A stretch of DNA of 64,000 nucleotides from Microbulbifer sp. GL-2 (GTDB lineage: Bacteria > Pseudomonadota > Gammaproteobacteria > Pseudomonadales > Cellvibrionaceae): the NCBI RefSeq assembly GCF_007183175.1, contig NZ_AP019807.1:2710001-2774000 (forward strand), in the 5' to 3' direction. Positions 35,949 to 44,215 of the stretch are shown here, piece after piece. The notes below the pieces were generated by a model. The model had not been told where the DNA came from, did not search any database, and saw nothing but the letters and a program-made list of their open reading frames with translations. Numbering within the stretch: position 1 is the stretch's first letter; the number at the start of each line of letters is the position of its first letter. The position numbers were made by a program, and so were the translations under genes.

Positions 35949-36433
35949 AGGCGATGTTAGTGAGCGCCTTGAGCCAATGCGCTTGTCTTTGATCCCCTCT
36001 GTTGTATGACTAATATAGTTATGCCTAGGTGCGCTTCGCGGAGCGAAGCTTAACAACAAGCGGTCCGTAATGGAGACTGGACTTACCCGGAAATAGGCCC
36101 ACAGCGGGTGACCACTGGTCTGAATGATTTCAGCGAGGTAGCAGCGGGAGTAGAGCCAGTCAGTTGAAAGAGGGAGCGGTCGAAATGATTTCGGCCGCTA
36201 ATTAATTCCAGGGGTTAAAACCGGATCATAAGTTCCTACTCCAGATCGCCAAAATACAGCTCCTCAATTTTCCCCGAAGCTTTTAAGTTCTTTTTACAAT
36301 TTCATTAGTTGCATGGAAAATAGTGATGCAGGCTGAGGTTCGGTGCAAAGAAACTGGGGCCCGGCTGCTGCTGTATCGGACCAAAACGGCAGGTCAGGGG
36401 CTTTATACAGCCCCCGATGTTTGAAATCCTGGA
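35949..36433. other. Gene-free region with two strong hairpins (485 bp)
   Basis: Between two convergent genes, so no flanking promoter is expected. It holds an imperfect hairpin at 36018-36054 (outer GTTATGC/GCTTAAC, inner perfect GCTTCGC-GGA-GCGAAGC) and an 11-bp hairpin at 36175-36199 (AGCGGTCGAAA, loop TGA, TTTCGGCCGCT; one U.G pair). A weak promoter-like TTGATC/TATAGT pair precedes the first (35989-36019, 19-base spacer). No open frame with a ribosome-binding site. Could encode a small RNA. Confidence 0.5.
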
Positions 36434-36982
36434 TTAAAGCGGGATGCGAATTACAACCCCACCCATAGTCTCACCGAGTTCGAAGTTGTCACGCGGGCTA
36501 TCCACATGATCGTTGTGACAGCTGACACAGGCCGGGGAAACGCCAACATCGGCATAAACAGCAGTAAAGTACTCGGTATCGCCGAGATTTTCACGGCCGT
36601 AAAAATTTTTGCCGGGGTTGTCGATTACAAATTGCAGTCCTTCCTTTTCCATTTCGGTGCGTGGCTTATTTTGCTTGTTCACTGGCCAAAGCGATAACAG
36701 TGCGTAGTTAAAGCCGGATTCCTTTTCCGCAACGCGTTCTGCGCCCATCCGCATCATCTGTGCGGGCAGTGGTAACAATTTTTTATCCTGCCAGTGCTCA
36801 TCTGCATCCAGAATTTTTTCTTCATTCTGCAAACGGTTAACTACCTTGTTAGTGTAGTTCGCTCGATCGGCCTCAATAACGGCAAAGATGGCATCCGCCA
36901 TTCGCTCAGGCGCTACTCCCTGGTTTTTTTCACAGCCAGTGAGCAGTGCCAGTCCGGCGATAAAACAAGCGGTAATACGCAT
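36434..36982 (-). CDS. DUF3365 (Tll0287-like) monoheme lipoprotein
   Basis: Probable periplasmic-facing c-type cytochrome or heme sensor-like protein. 182 aa. Lipoprotein signal with lipobox LTGC (C17), a helical middle region (about 25-90), and one heme site CVSCH at C152/C155/H156 near the C-terminus, within NPGKNFYGRENLGD...ACVSCHNDH. This is the Tll0287-like/DUF3365 layout. Third gene of the redox operon; its start (AGGGG 7 bases upstream) is 12 bases after the multiheme cytochrome stop. Likely an electron acceptor or sensor for that conduit (inference). Confidence 0.82.
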   Translation of the reverse strand: MRITACFIAGLALLTGCEKNQGVAPERMADAIFAVIEADRANYTNKVVNRLQNEEKILDADEHWQDKKLLPLPAQMMRMGAERVAEKESGFNYALLSLWPVNKQNKPRTEMEKEGLQFVIDNPGKNFYGRENLGDTEYFTAVYADVGVSPACVSCHNDHVDSPRDNFELGETMGGVVIRIPL

Positions 36983-36994
36983 AGTGTTCCCCTC

Positions 36995-38347
36995 CTATTG
37001 GGATTTGGTTTGCTTATTTTTGCTGTTGGAAATTTTCGCAATACGGTCACGAATCAAGTCAAATGTTTCATGTTTATCCGCAGGTTTATGTTTAAAATTT
37101 TGTGAGATCAGCTTTTTGTCTGCCATTGCTGCCAGGGAAAATTCCGCCCCATGGCAGCTCAGGCAAACGGGTAACATTTTTTCGTTGGGGCGGAGATTAT
37201 GGTTCTGGTTGTGGTTTACCACGATTTGTTCGCCATGAGTTTCTCGTGGAAGGTGGCAGCTGGCACAGCTGACACCGTCCTCGGGACTGGCTTTCCAGAT
37301 ATTAAAGTGCGGGGATTCCTTATAGGCCAAGCTATGCTCATCACTGTGGCAGCTCAAACATGCCTCTACCGCAGCAAATTGCACATCCACTTCGTGGGCG
37401 CCGTGGCAACTGACACAATTCAGTTCTCCAGAAGCATCGGTCTGCATGGGAACCCGGGCCAAGTGGGGGGACATTGCCCCGACCCGTTCGGTAAAATTCT
37501 CCGGAAGTTTGGAGGAGAGGCGCATGCCATGTTTGCCCTGGGTGAAGGACTCCTTCTGTTCGCTATGACAGTCGGCGCACTGCTCGAGAATTTCTACACT
37601 GCTAAATTGCATTTTTCCATCAGCGTGGCAACTGGTGCAATTAACATCTGCCTGCGCATGGGCACTTAGCGCCCAGGCGGATGTGATTTCCGCAGTGTTA
37701 CTTTTCGTTTTCAGGTCCGCTTGCTCCAACGATAGGGGTTTTTTGTCTGGATTTCCCTGTAGCCAGGAGTGCATCGCCGTGCGTGCGGGTAACTTTGCAT
37801 CCTCGAGGAGATCGGGCTGCCCTACGTGGGCGAGTAGGAAATCCTCATACAGGGTGCCATTGTCATGGTAGTTGTGGCAGCCGGCACTGGCACAGGTTTC
37901 AAATCCCATATCCTGGTGACTACTGCGCTCCTCGGCGATATCACTGTGGCAGTGATAACAAAAATCCCCAGCCAGGGTTACGCCCATTTCCCGGGTGATT
38001 TCCTGTTTGTGCTCTGTATGACAGCTGACACACAGGCGCGCATCAAGTGTCTCCAATAATTGCGCATTTCTTGGGTCGAGAAATTTCTTACGTGGGTGGG
38101 AGTCGTCGGCGAGTTCCAACTCTTGTGCATGGCAGTTCAGGCAGGACTGCTGTATAGCCTCCTCTCCTGCGAAGCCATCGGCGTGACACGAAGTGCAGGC
38201 CAGCTCTATTTGGTGATGTCCATGTGTGGGTTCCCCGGTAATAAACAGGGACTTATCAGCAATACTCAGGTTATATGCTGCCAGGGAACCAACTGCTAAT
38301 GTCAGTAACAGACCGTAATGCCAGAATTTAAATTGATAAGATTTCAT
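36995..38347 (-). CDS. Undecaheme-type periplasmic cytochrome c
   Basis: Periplasmic electron carrier. 450 aa with an N-terminal signal or signal-anchor (about residues 9-27). Ten CxxCH sites have first Cys at residues 51, 69, 106, 130, 237, 257, 311, 330, 361 and 395, and a further CASAGCH (CX4CH) at 152, so eleven hemes are possible. Spacing suggests two lobes (five hemes, a heme-free 75-residue linker, six hemes). Its start codon directly follows the stop of the flavoprotein/cytochrome b gene with no spacer, so the two are coupled. I do not recognise a named enzyme; no NrfA-type CxxCK is present. Confidence 0.88.
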   Translation of the reverse strand: MKSYQFKFWHYGLLLTLAVGSLAAYNLSIADKSLFITGEPTHGHHQIELACTSCHADGFAGEEAIQQSCLNCHAQELELADDSHPRKKFLDPRNAQLLETLDARLCVSCHTEHKQEITREMGVTLAGDFCYHCHSDIAEERSSHQDMGFETCASAGCHNYHDNGTLYEDFLLAHVGQPDLLEDAKLPARTAMHSWLQGNPDKKPLSLEQADLKTKSNTAEITSAWALSAHAQADVNCTSCHADGKMQFSSVEILEQCADCHSEQKESFTQGKHGMRLSSKLPENFTERVGAMSPHLARVPMQTDASGELNCVSCHGAHEVDVQFAAVEACLSCHSDEHSLAYKESPHFNIWKASPEDGVSCASCHLPRETHGEQIVVNHNQNHNLRPNEKMLPVCLSCHGAEFSLAAMADKKLISQNFKHKPADKHETFDLIRDRIAKISNSKNKQTKSQ

Positions 38348-40378
38348 TTAGAAGTAATAAACAGCAAGAATATGGTAAGCGAGGAGTACCGGCAGCGCCC
38401 AAAGCAGGGCGTAGTGAACGCGAGACCACCATTTACGGTGTTCGCGAAGCCTGAGATCTGTCCAGTGGTGGTTGCGTGCCATAAAGACACCGACAAGTGA
38501 ACCGGTTGCGGTTACGCCGAGAAATACCAGCATCAGGGCCAGATTGAGGTTTTGTCCCAGGCGAAACCCTGTATGCACTGACAGTGTGGCGAGGGCAATT
38601 ACCCCGATCAGGCTATGCGCATAACGCCAGTGATCCATGTGCCCTGCGCTAAGTTTTTTCCAGCGCTTGCGTACACTGAGAGCGGCAGTAAACAGGCACA
38701 GCACTAAAATACTGTAGCCGGTAACCTGTTTCCAAAAATTGTCATACCACAATTTTTCCCAGAATAGTCCCGATTGTACTGACTCGGATACTGGTGGGAC
38801 TGGCATCAAGATCGCGAGGACAATTAGTAGTAGTGACACAGTTGAGGTAATCAATATACCTTTCGCATGACGCATCACCAGGTTGGGAACAGGGGCATCC
38901 AGCAGTTCAGCCATTAGTGGGCGACAACTGCCGCATACCGAGCCGGCAGTAGTGGCCTGTTGTAGTTCATTCAAAGTGCGCTTGCCGTCCGAGATAGCTT
39001 TACAAAGTTCGCCCTTGCTAACGGAATTACATTGGCATACGAGATAGCTATCTGGGAAACTCTTGATGTTATTGGCTGGCTGTTTAGCAAATAAACGGCC
39101 TTCGCTTTCAAAGTGCTTCAGCGCGCGCTGGCTGACTTTTTCTTCCTGGGCGACCGCCTGGCGCAGGTTGACGGCCTCATCCCAGCTGCCGATATATACC
39201 GCACCGAGGATAATTCCATCGCGGATGAACAGGCGGCGATAAATTCCCTTGAAGCGGTTCCGGTAGACATGGCTCCACATATTTTCTTGTTGTTCGAGAT
39301 TGTTGGAGGCAACATCACCGATAATTGCGCAGGGAATATGGGCAATTTTGAGTTGGATATCCGTATAGCTTCCCGAGTAAGGGCGCTCTAGTATTTCACC
39401 GCCGTGATTGCGACGGATATGTGAGCAGCAACTCTCGGCCTGTTCATATCCCGGGCGGACCAATTGGTAAACCTTGCGATCGTATTCGGCACACTCGCCA
39501 ATGGCATAGATATCCGGATCGGAGGTCTGCATCCACTCATTGACGATAATTCCCCGATCGGTTTCGAGTCCATTTTGCTGGGCGAGAGTTACCTCGGGCT
39601 GAATGCCTGTACAGAGAACTATGGCATCCACTCTGAGGGTTTCACCGTTTCCAAAAAAGAGCGTGGACTTCTCTCCAGTCTGCTCAATTGATTCCAGTAC
39701 ATCACCGACTCTCAGCTGAACACCGAGTGCTGACAGGGAGGACTGCAGGAACTCTTCACCTTCTTCGCCAAGCAGTCCGCTGAGTAATTTGCCGCGCGAT
39801 TGCAGGGTGACGGTATTTTTGGGGGTCTTTAATGCGGTTGCTGCCTCAAGGCCGAGCGCGCCGGCGCCGATAACACAAATATCGGCATGGCGCTCACGCA
39901 AATCAATAAGGTCATTGGTGTTGCGCAGACTGCGAAAGGGGTAAACGCTTGGCAGGTCCGCCCCGGGAATTTTGGGGATTGTCGGGTTGGAGCCTGTAGC
40001 TAGGATCAGCTTGGTATAGGGTTGTATGTTACCTTCGGCATCGGTCACCGTTCTTTTTGCACGGTCTATAGCAACAACTTTGCGATCAATATATTCGGCG
40101 AGCCTATGGTCACTTTTACCAAGTATTGGGTTGTCGAGCTCCTCGCGGTCTACGTGACGGGAGAGGTACTGCGATAGCTTTACCCGGTTATAGGGTGATT
40201 CTATTTCTGCTCCGTAGATAACAATTTGAGCTTCATCACAGAATTCCAGAAGTTTTTGTGCGCATCGGACACCGACAGGTCCTGTTCCAACAACCACGTA
40301 AATTGGATAGCTGCTGTCATTAGTGTGGGTGCTATCTGGTGAATATTGTCGAGCAGCTGAACTTTCTAGTTCAGTCAT
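38348..40378 (-). CDS. NirB-like FAD/[2Fe-2S] oxidoreductase fused to a heme b membrane domain
   Basis: I start at ATG 40378 (GGGGGA 5 bases upstream; 676 aa); ATG 40423 would add 15 residues. About residues 25-415 form a two-dinucleotide-domain FAD oxidoreductase like NirB/rubredoxin reductase (GTGPVGVRCA, ATGS, GAGALGLEAA, YAIGECAE). A BFD-type [2Fe-2S] domain follows with C448, C450, C482 and C485. The last 170 residues make five TM helices; helix 3 carries H588 and H602, and helix 5 carries H655 and H669. Pairs 14 residues apart on two helices are the pattern for two stacked hemes b, as in ferric reductase/NOX-type proteins. No siroheme domain, so not a nitrite reductase. First gene of the three-gene operon. 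Confidence 0.82.
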   Translation of the reverse strand: MTELESSAARQYSPDSTHTNDSSYPIYVVVGTGPVGVRCAQKLLEFCDEAQIVIYGAEIESPYNRVKLSQYLSRHVDREELDNPILGKSDHRLAEYIDRKVVAIDRAKRTVTDAEGNIQPYTKLILATGSNPTIPKIPGADLPSVYPFRSLRNTNDLIDLRERHADICVIGAGALGLEAATALKTPKNTVTLQSRGKLLSGLLGEEGEEFLQSSLSALGVQLRVGDVLESIEQTGEKSTLFFGNGETLRVDAIVLCTGIQPEVTLAQQNGLETDRGIIVNEWMQTSDPDIYAIGECAEYDRKVYQLVRPGYEQAESCCSHIRRNHGGEILERPYSGSYTDIQLKIAHIPCAIIGDVASNNLEQQENMWSHVYRNRFKGIYRRLFIRDGIILGAVYIGSWDEAVNLRQAVAQEEKVSQRALKHFESEGRLFAKQPANNIKSFPDSYLVCQCNSVSKGELCKAISDGKRTLNELQQATTAGSVCGSCRPLMAELLDAPVPNLVMRHAKGILITSTVSLLLIVLAILMPVPPVSESVQSGLFWEKLWYDNFWKQVTGYSILVLCLFTAALSVRKRWKKLSAGHMDHWRYAHSLIGVIALATLSVHTGFRLGQNLNLALMLVFLGVTATGSLVGVFMARNHHWTDLRLREHRKWWSRVHYALLWALPVLLAYHILAVYYF

Positions 40379-40909
40379 GTTTCCCCCAAGTACTCCGGCT
40401 TCTACTACTGGCCTGTTTGTCATTCTTGTTTTTAAGCCATAAAGCTATCAGAACTTCTTAGACCAATATCCCACCGCGAAAAGTTTTTTTAAATTCTAAT
40501 TCCTCTATGTTTAAACAAAATTAAATAAACGTCTAGTGTTGAATGGTAATGACGATAGAGAATAGGAAGTTTAGGGAGGTCTGGATGGAAAGTTTTGTTA
40601 AGTTCTTGTAATTACGCACTTTTTTGGGGCCTGGTTAAGCTGCAAAAAAAAGTTGTGCGGATACCTGTGTGATGGATTTTGAAAATCTATTTTGCTCGCA
40701 AGCTTGCGAAAAATTAATTTCCGGGGAAAATTTGATTAACGAAAGTGTGGGAGTGGTGTTGCTGGTTGAAAAAATGCGCCCCGTCCTTGTGGGCTGCAGA
40801 GGTTTACCAGTGGAATTTTGTGTAATGAGTAGTTGCTTACTTAGCGGCTTGCGCTCAATTTCTGCGGGGCTGAAGTAATAGTACACCCCACTGGCCTAAG
40901 GGGTATTTG
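40379..40909. other. Upstream region of the redox operon (531 bp)
   Basis: AT-rich, with no credible gene; two short overlapping frames (40635-40886 - and 40669-40878 +) lack ribosome-binding sites and family features. It must hold the promoter of the redox operon on the minus strand, which I could not place, and I see no FNR-type TTGAT-N4-ATCAA site. A perfect 14-bp palindrome TCGCAAGCTTGCGA sits at 40696-40709. Confidence 0.5.
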
Positions 40910-41446
40910 CTAGGAGGGCTGGTAGAGCACGTAGAGTTCTTTTTCTTCCAGGGCCGTGCGGCGAGTAAGAGCTTCGCCAATTTTTTGGTAATCCATTTTG
41001 AAGTCGCGCACCATCTCTTGGGTAAACGCTTCGTGATTATAACGCTTGCAAAACTGTACTACGGCGTTGGCAATTTCATTCATATCTGTACGGAAGTCTT
41101 TGACTACCTGCAGGGTATGGGCATCCCCGGCCAGGGCCTGCTCAAGATAAACGTAAAAGCGCACGTTCTCCTTGATCAGGTGTGCCTGGAAACCGGACTT
41201 AAACTGGGTCAACAGCTGTGAAAGCTGGCGATAGTTTTGCTTCTCAAAGCCTTCGGACCACATACGCTGGAAAATACCGATGAGGTGACGGTGATCATCT
41301 TCCAGGGCCTTAATTAATGTTGGGTCGTAGGAAATTGTACGTGCGCCTTTGGGGCTGGCATAAGTACTGCGGGTGTATTTTTCTTCCAGGTCGGTAGATT
41401 CTTCCGACTTGCTACTTCGGAACATACCGGAGATGAAGCTAAGCAT
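40910..41446 (-). CDS. Hemerythrin-like (HHE) domain protein
   Basis: 178 aa, cytoplasmic and helical, without a signal peptide. A four-helix HHE-type bundle is suggested from about residue 45: possible metal ligands are H52/H54 (EDDHRHLIGIF), H89 and E93 (AHLIKENVRFY), plus later Glu-rich segments (LEEKELY). Members sense or store O2/NO or iron. The ligand set is only partly conventional, so an Rsd-like or other helical bundle remains possible. It lies upstream of the redox operon on the same strand, but 531 bases away, so is probably separate. Confidence 0.65.
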   Translation of the reverse strand: MLSFISGMFRSSKSEESTDLEEKYTRSTYASPKGARTISYDPTLIKALEDDHRHLIGIFQRMWSEGFEKQNYRQLSQLLTQFKSGFQAHLIKENVRFYVYLEQALAGDAHTLQVVKDFRTDMNEIANAVVQFCKRYNHEAFTQEMVRDFKMDYQKIGEALTRRTALEEKELYVLYQPS

Positions 41447-41748
41447 GTGCTGTGCCCTTAATAGATATTGTGCTTTTTTGTTTGTACGAGTAAGGAATTC
41501 CGCGGATGGAAAGCAGCTGCCTGGTGGGAGTGCAGCGCTATTTCTCTATAGCCCGGGAGCGCGGATTTTACATTGGATGACAGCAGTTTTACTGCCAGGT
41601 AGATAAGAGGATTTGGGCAAAATTTACAAAATGAGATGTGCGTCACACTCCCCTGGGGAATGGTTGTTGCGCTATTGAAATAGTCTTGAATATATAATTT
41701 TCGTGAAGTCAAAAAAACCCGGCAATGCCGGGTTTTTTTCAGGTCTGT
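41447..41748. other. Intergenic region between gltA end and hemerythrin-like gene (302 bp)
   Basis: Contains the gltA terminator at 41711-41739 and should contain the promoter of the hemerythrin-like gene, which I could not assign. Nothing else recognised. Confidence 0.6.
41711..41739 (-). terminator. Intrinsic terminator after gltA
   Basis: AAAAAAACCCGGC, 3-base loop, GCCGGGTTTTTTT: symmetric, so it could act on both strands. It lies 10 bases beyond the gltA stop (minus strand). Confidence 0.9.
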
Positions 41749-43038
41749 TTAGCGCTGTTCCAATGGGGTGTAGTCGCGCTGGGGGTAGCCGGTGTACAGC
41801 TGGCGAGGGCGGCCAATCTTGTACGGGTTGGAAATCATTTCATTCCAGTGGGCGATCCAGCCGGCGGTGCGGCCGGTGGCAAAGATCACGGTAAACATGT
41901 CGGTGGGAATGCCGATAGCTTTCATAATAATGCCGGAGTAGAAGTCTACGTTCGGGTAGAGCTTTTTCTCCACGAAGTAGTCATCTTCGAGGGCTATCTT
42001 CTCGAGCTTCTTGGCGATCTTCAGCAGTGGATCATTCTCAGCGCCCATGGCACCCAGAACCTCGTCACAAATGCCCTGCATTACGCGGGAGCGTGGATCA
42101 AAGTTCTTATAGACGCGGTGGCCGAAGCCCATCAGGCGGAAGGGGTCGTTCTTGTCTTTGGCGCGCTTCACGAATTCATCAATACGACTCTCGTCACCAA
42201 TTTCCTGCAGCATATTCAATACCGCTTCGTTGGCGCCGCCGTGAGCTGGTCCCCACAGGGCGGCAATACCGGAGGAGATGCAGGCGAATGGATTGGCACC
42301 GGAGGAGCCTGCCAGGCGCACTGTAGAAGTGGAGGCGTTCTGTTCGTGGTCTGCGTGCAGCAGGAAGATGATATCCATTGCCTTGGCGACAATCGGATCG
42401 ATCTTGCTAGTCTCACAAGGGTTGCCGAACATCATGTGCAGGAAGTTTTCGGAATAGCTGCGGCTATTATCCGGGTACATGAAGGGCATGCCCTGAGAGT
42501 GTTTGTAGCACATTGCTGCCAGGGTTGGCATTTTGGCAATCAGACGATGGGCGGAGATTTCACGATGCTCTGGATTGTTGATATCCAGGGAGTCGTGGTA
42601 GAAAGAGGCCAGAGCACCGACGACACCGCACATCATGGCCATGGGGTGTGCGTCGTAGCGGAAGCCTTTGAAGAAGCTCACCAGGGACTCATGCACCATG
42701 GTGTGAGACATGATGGTGTCTACATAGGTCTTCTTCTGTTCAGCGCTTGGCAGTTCGCCATTCATCAGCAGGTAGCAGGTTTCCAGGTAGTCGGATTTTT
42801 CTGCAAGTTGTTCGATGGGGTAGCCGCGGTGCAGCAGCTGGCCCTTGCCACCATCGATAAAGGTAATTTTGGATTCGCACGAGGCAGTAGATACGAAGCC
42901 CGGGTCGTAGGTGAATAAGCCTTTGCCGGTCAGGTTGCCGACATCGACAACATCGGGGCCGAGGGTGCCGGAGCGAACGGGCATTTCTATTGCGCCGTCG
43001 ATACCATCGACTGTGAGTTGCGCTTTTTTATCGGACAT
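41749..43038 (-). CDS. gltA: Citrate synthase GltA (type II)
   Basis: Condenses oxaloacetate and acetyl-CoA, the entry step of the TCA cycle. 429 aa, the size of the hexameric NADH-sensitive gammaproteobacterial type. Recognised blocks are FTYDPGFVSTASCESKITF, HRGYPIEQLA, catalytic His regions AHRLIAKMP and GPAHGGANEAVL, and FGHRVYKNFDPR. Divergent from sdhCDAB. A 397-aa frame on the opposite strand here is an antisense shadow. Confidence 0.98.
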   Translation of the reverse strand: MSDKKAQLTVDGIDGAIEMPVRSGTLGPDVVDVGNLTGKGLFTYDPGFVSTASCESKITFIDGGKGQLLHRGYPIEQLAEKSDYLETCYLLMNGELPSAEQKKTYVDTIMSHTMVHESLVSFFKGFRYDAHPMAMMCGVVGALASFYHDSLDINNPEHREISAHRLIAKMPTLAAMCYKHSQGMPFMYPDNSRSYSENFLHMMFGNPCETSKIDPIVAKAMDIIFLLHADHEQNASTSTVRLAGSSGANPFACISSGIAALWGPAHGGANEAVLNMLQEIGDESRIDEFVKRAKDKNDPFRLMGFGHRVYKNFDPRSRVMQGICDEVLGAMGAENDPLLKIAKKLEKIALEDDYFVEKKLYPNVDFYSGIIMKAIGIPTDMFTVIFATGRTAGWIAHWNEMISNPYKIGRPRQLYTGYPQRDYTPLEQR

Positions 43039-43475
43039 TGCGGACTCCTAAAACTGTTCTTATGGCAGCCTTTTCCTAGTCTTTTCGGGTGCTGGCAGCC
43101 TTTTGAGCGGGCCAAACTTAAGTGCCGGGCCTCAAATTGTCAAACCAAAAGGAGTGGACCATCAGTCTGCGGGCAACAGGATATCCGGCGACGGGGCAGG
43201 CCTGTAGAGCTTTTGCCTGGAGTGAGGCGTGAAAATCTGCGGAAATCCCGCGGCGCCAAATGACAGGTCTTCAGGCGACTCAAAGCCAGTACTTTCCAAG
43301 GCGTTCGTTGTGTTTTGAGTATTGAATGCCTATAATCCGCGCGGCTTGCGCCATGGTACGGCTACTTTGTACAAGGCTTCATCAGGTCGAGTACAAAGTG
43401 ATCAGCAAGCCGCTCGTCCCTCCATTGAAAAGCTAACGGGCGCCCGGTCGTTCAGGGCAACAAGGTGTTTTTCCT
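43039..43475. other. gltA-sdhC divergent regulatory region (437 bp)
   Basis: Non-coding. Holds an sdh promoter candidate (43308-43336) and a downstream leader with an inverted repeat: ACTTTGTAC (43364-43372) and GTACAAAGT (43391-43399), perfect 9-bp arms around an 18-base loop. The gltA promoter on the minus strand was not placed. A short + frame at 43322-43660 is out of phase with sdhC and not supported. Confidence 0.65.
43308..43336 (+). promoter_or_regulatory. Putative sigma-70 promoter of sdhCDAB
   Basis: Perfect -10 TATAAT (43331-43336) with -35 TTGTGT (43308-43313) at 17 bases. It predicts a leader of about 130 bases before sdhC, containing the inverted repeat described for this region. 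Confidence 0.6.
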
Positions 43476-43850
43476 GTGAACAAAAACAGACCTGTCAATT
43501 TAGACATTTCCACTATAAAGCTTCCCGCTGCCGCTTTGGTTTCCATTTTGCATCGTATTTCCGGCGTTGTTCTTTTCGCCGTTGTAGCGCTTCTGCTCTG
43601 CATGCTCGATGCCAGCCTGGAATCAGAGCAGGGCTTCGCCGATGTTGCGGCAGCATTTAATAGTATCCCAGCCAAGCTCATCCTGTGGGCCTCCCTGGCA
43701 GCTCTCATTTACCATCTATTGGCGGGTGTGCGTCACCTGTTTATGGATATGGGGATGGGTGAGAGCCTCGAAGGTGGTCGCCGCAGTGCCGTCGCAGTGC
43801 TGGTGGTGAGTGTAATCCTTATTCTTTTAGTGGGGGTATGGTTGTGGTAA
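43476..43850 (+). CDS. sdhC: Succinate dehydrogenase cytochrome b556 subunit SdhC
   Basis: Inner-membrane subunit that anchors SdhAB and helps bind heme b and ubiquinone. 124 aa, three TM helices. GTG start. Signature blocks SILHRISGV near residue 23 and YHLLAGVRHLFMDMG, including the heme-ligand His region. Overlaps sdhD by 13 bases in another frame. Confidence 0.95.
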   Translation: MNKNRPVNLDISTIKLPAAALVSILHRISGVVLFAVVALLLCMLDASLESEQGFADVAAAFNSIPAKLILWASLAALIYHLLAGVRHLFMDMGMGESLEGGRRSAVAVLVVSVILILLVGVWLW

Positions 43851-44212
43851 GAACAGTAACCAGCTTTGGCCGTAGTGGTACTTTCGACTGGCTCTATCAA
43901 CGAGTTACCGCAGTTATACTGCTCGCGTATGTCCTCTTTATAGTGGGCTTTATCCTCTTCACCAAAGACTTTGGCTACCAGGCCTGGTCTGAGCTGTTCG
44001 CCCAGCGCTGGATGCGCGTATTCAGTCTGGTTGCCCTGTTGTCCACCATTATTCACGCCTGGATTGGCCTCTGGTCTGTGGTTACCGATTACATCACCAA
44101 TCGGATGATGGGCGGTAAAGCCACTGTGCTGCGTTTGCTCGTAGAGGTGGTGCTGGCTGCCGTTGCCGTGCTGTACACGGTATGGGGCATTGAAATTCTT
44201 TGGGGTGTATAA
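43838..44212 (+). CDS. sdhD: Succinate dehydrogenase membrane anchor subunit SdhD
   Basis: Second membrane subunit of complex II. 124 aa, three TM helices; WLYQRVTAVILLAY and IIHAWIGLWSVVTDY (with a heme-ligand His) are typical. Starts inside the end of sdhC and ends 3 bases before sdhA, so the four genes are translated as a unit. Confidence 0.94.
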   Translation: MVVVRTVTSFGRSGTFDWLYQRVTAVILLAYVLFIVGFILFTKDFGYQAWSELFAQRWMRVFSLVALLSTIIHAWIGLWSVVTDYITNRMMGGKATVLRLLVEVVLAAVAVLYTVWGIEILWGV

Positions 44213-44215
44213 GCA

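Noticed and set aside
36018..36054. Integron attC-like site (GCTTAAC end, GCTTCGC hairpin)
   Set aside because: Only one end fits the RYYYAAC core; no matching GTTRRRY within the usual distance and no integrase or cassette genes nearby.
38348..40423. Assimilatory nitrite reductase NirB
   Set aside because: The FAD and BFD parts match, but the siroheme/[4Fe-4S] half is replaced by five TM helices.
40635..40886. Two small overlapping frames in the gap upstream of the redox operon
   Set aside because: No ribosome-binding sites, no family features, AT-rich non-coding character.
41725..42918. 397-aa + strand frame opposite gltA
   Set aside because: Codon-bias shadow: gltA on the minus strand has full citrate synthase motifs; the + frame has no family signature and no ribosome-binding site.
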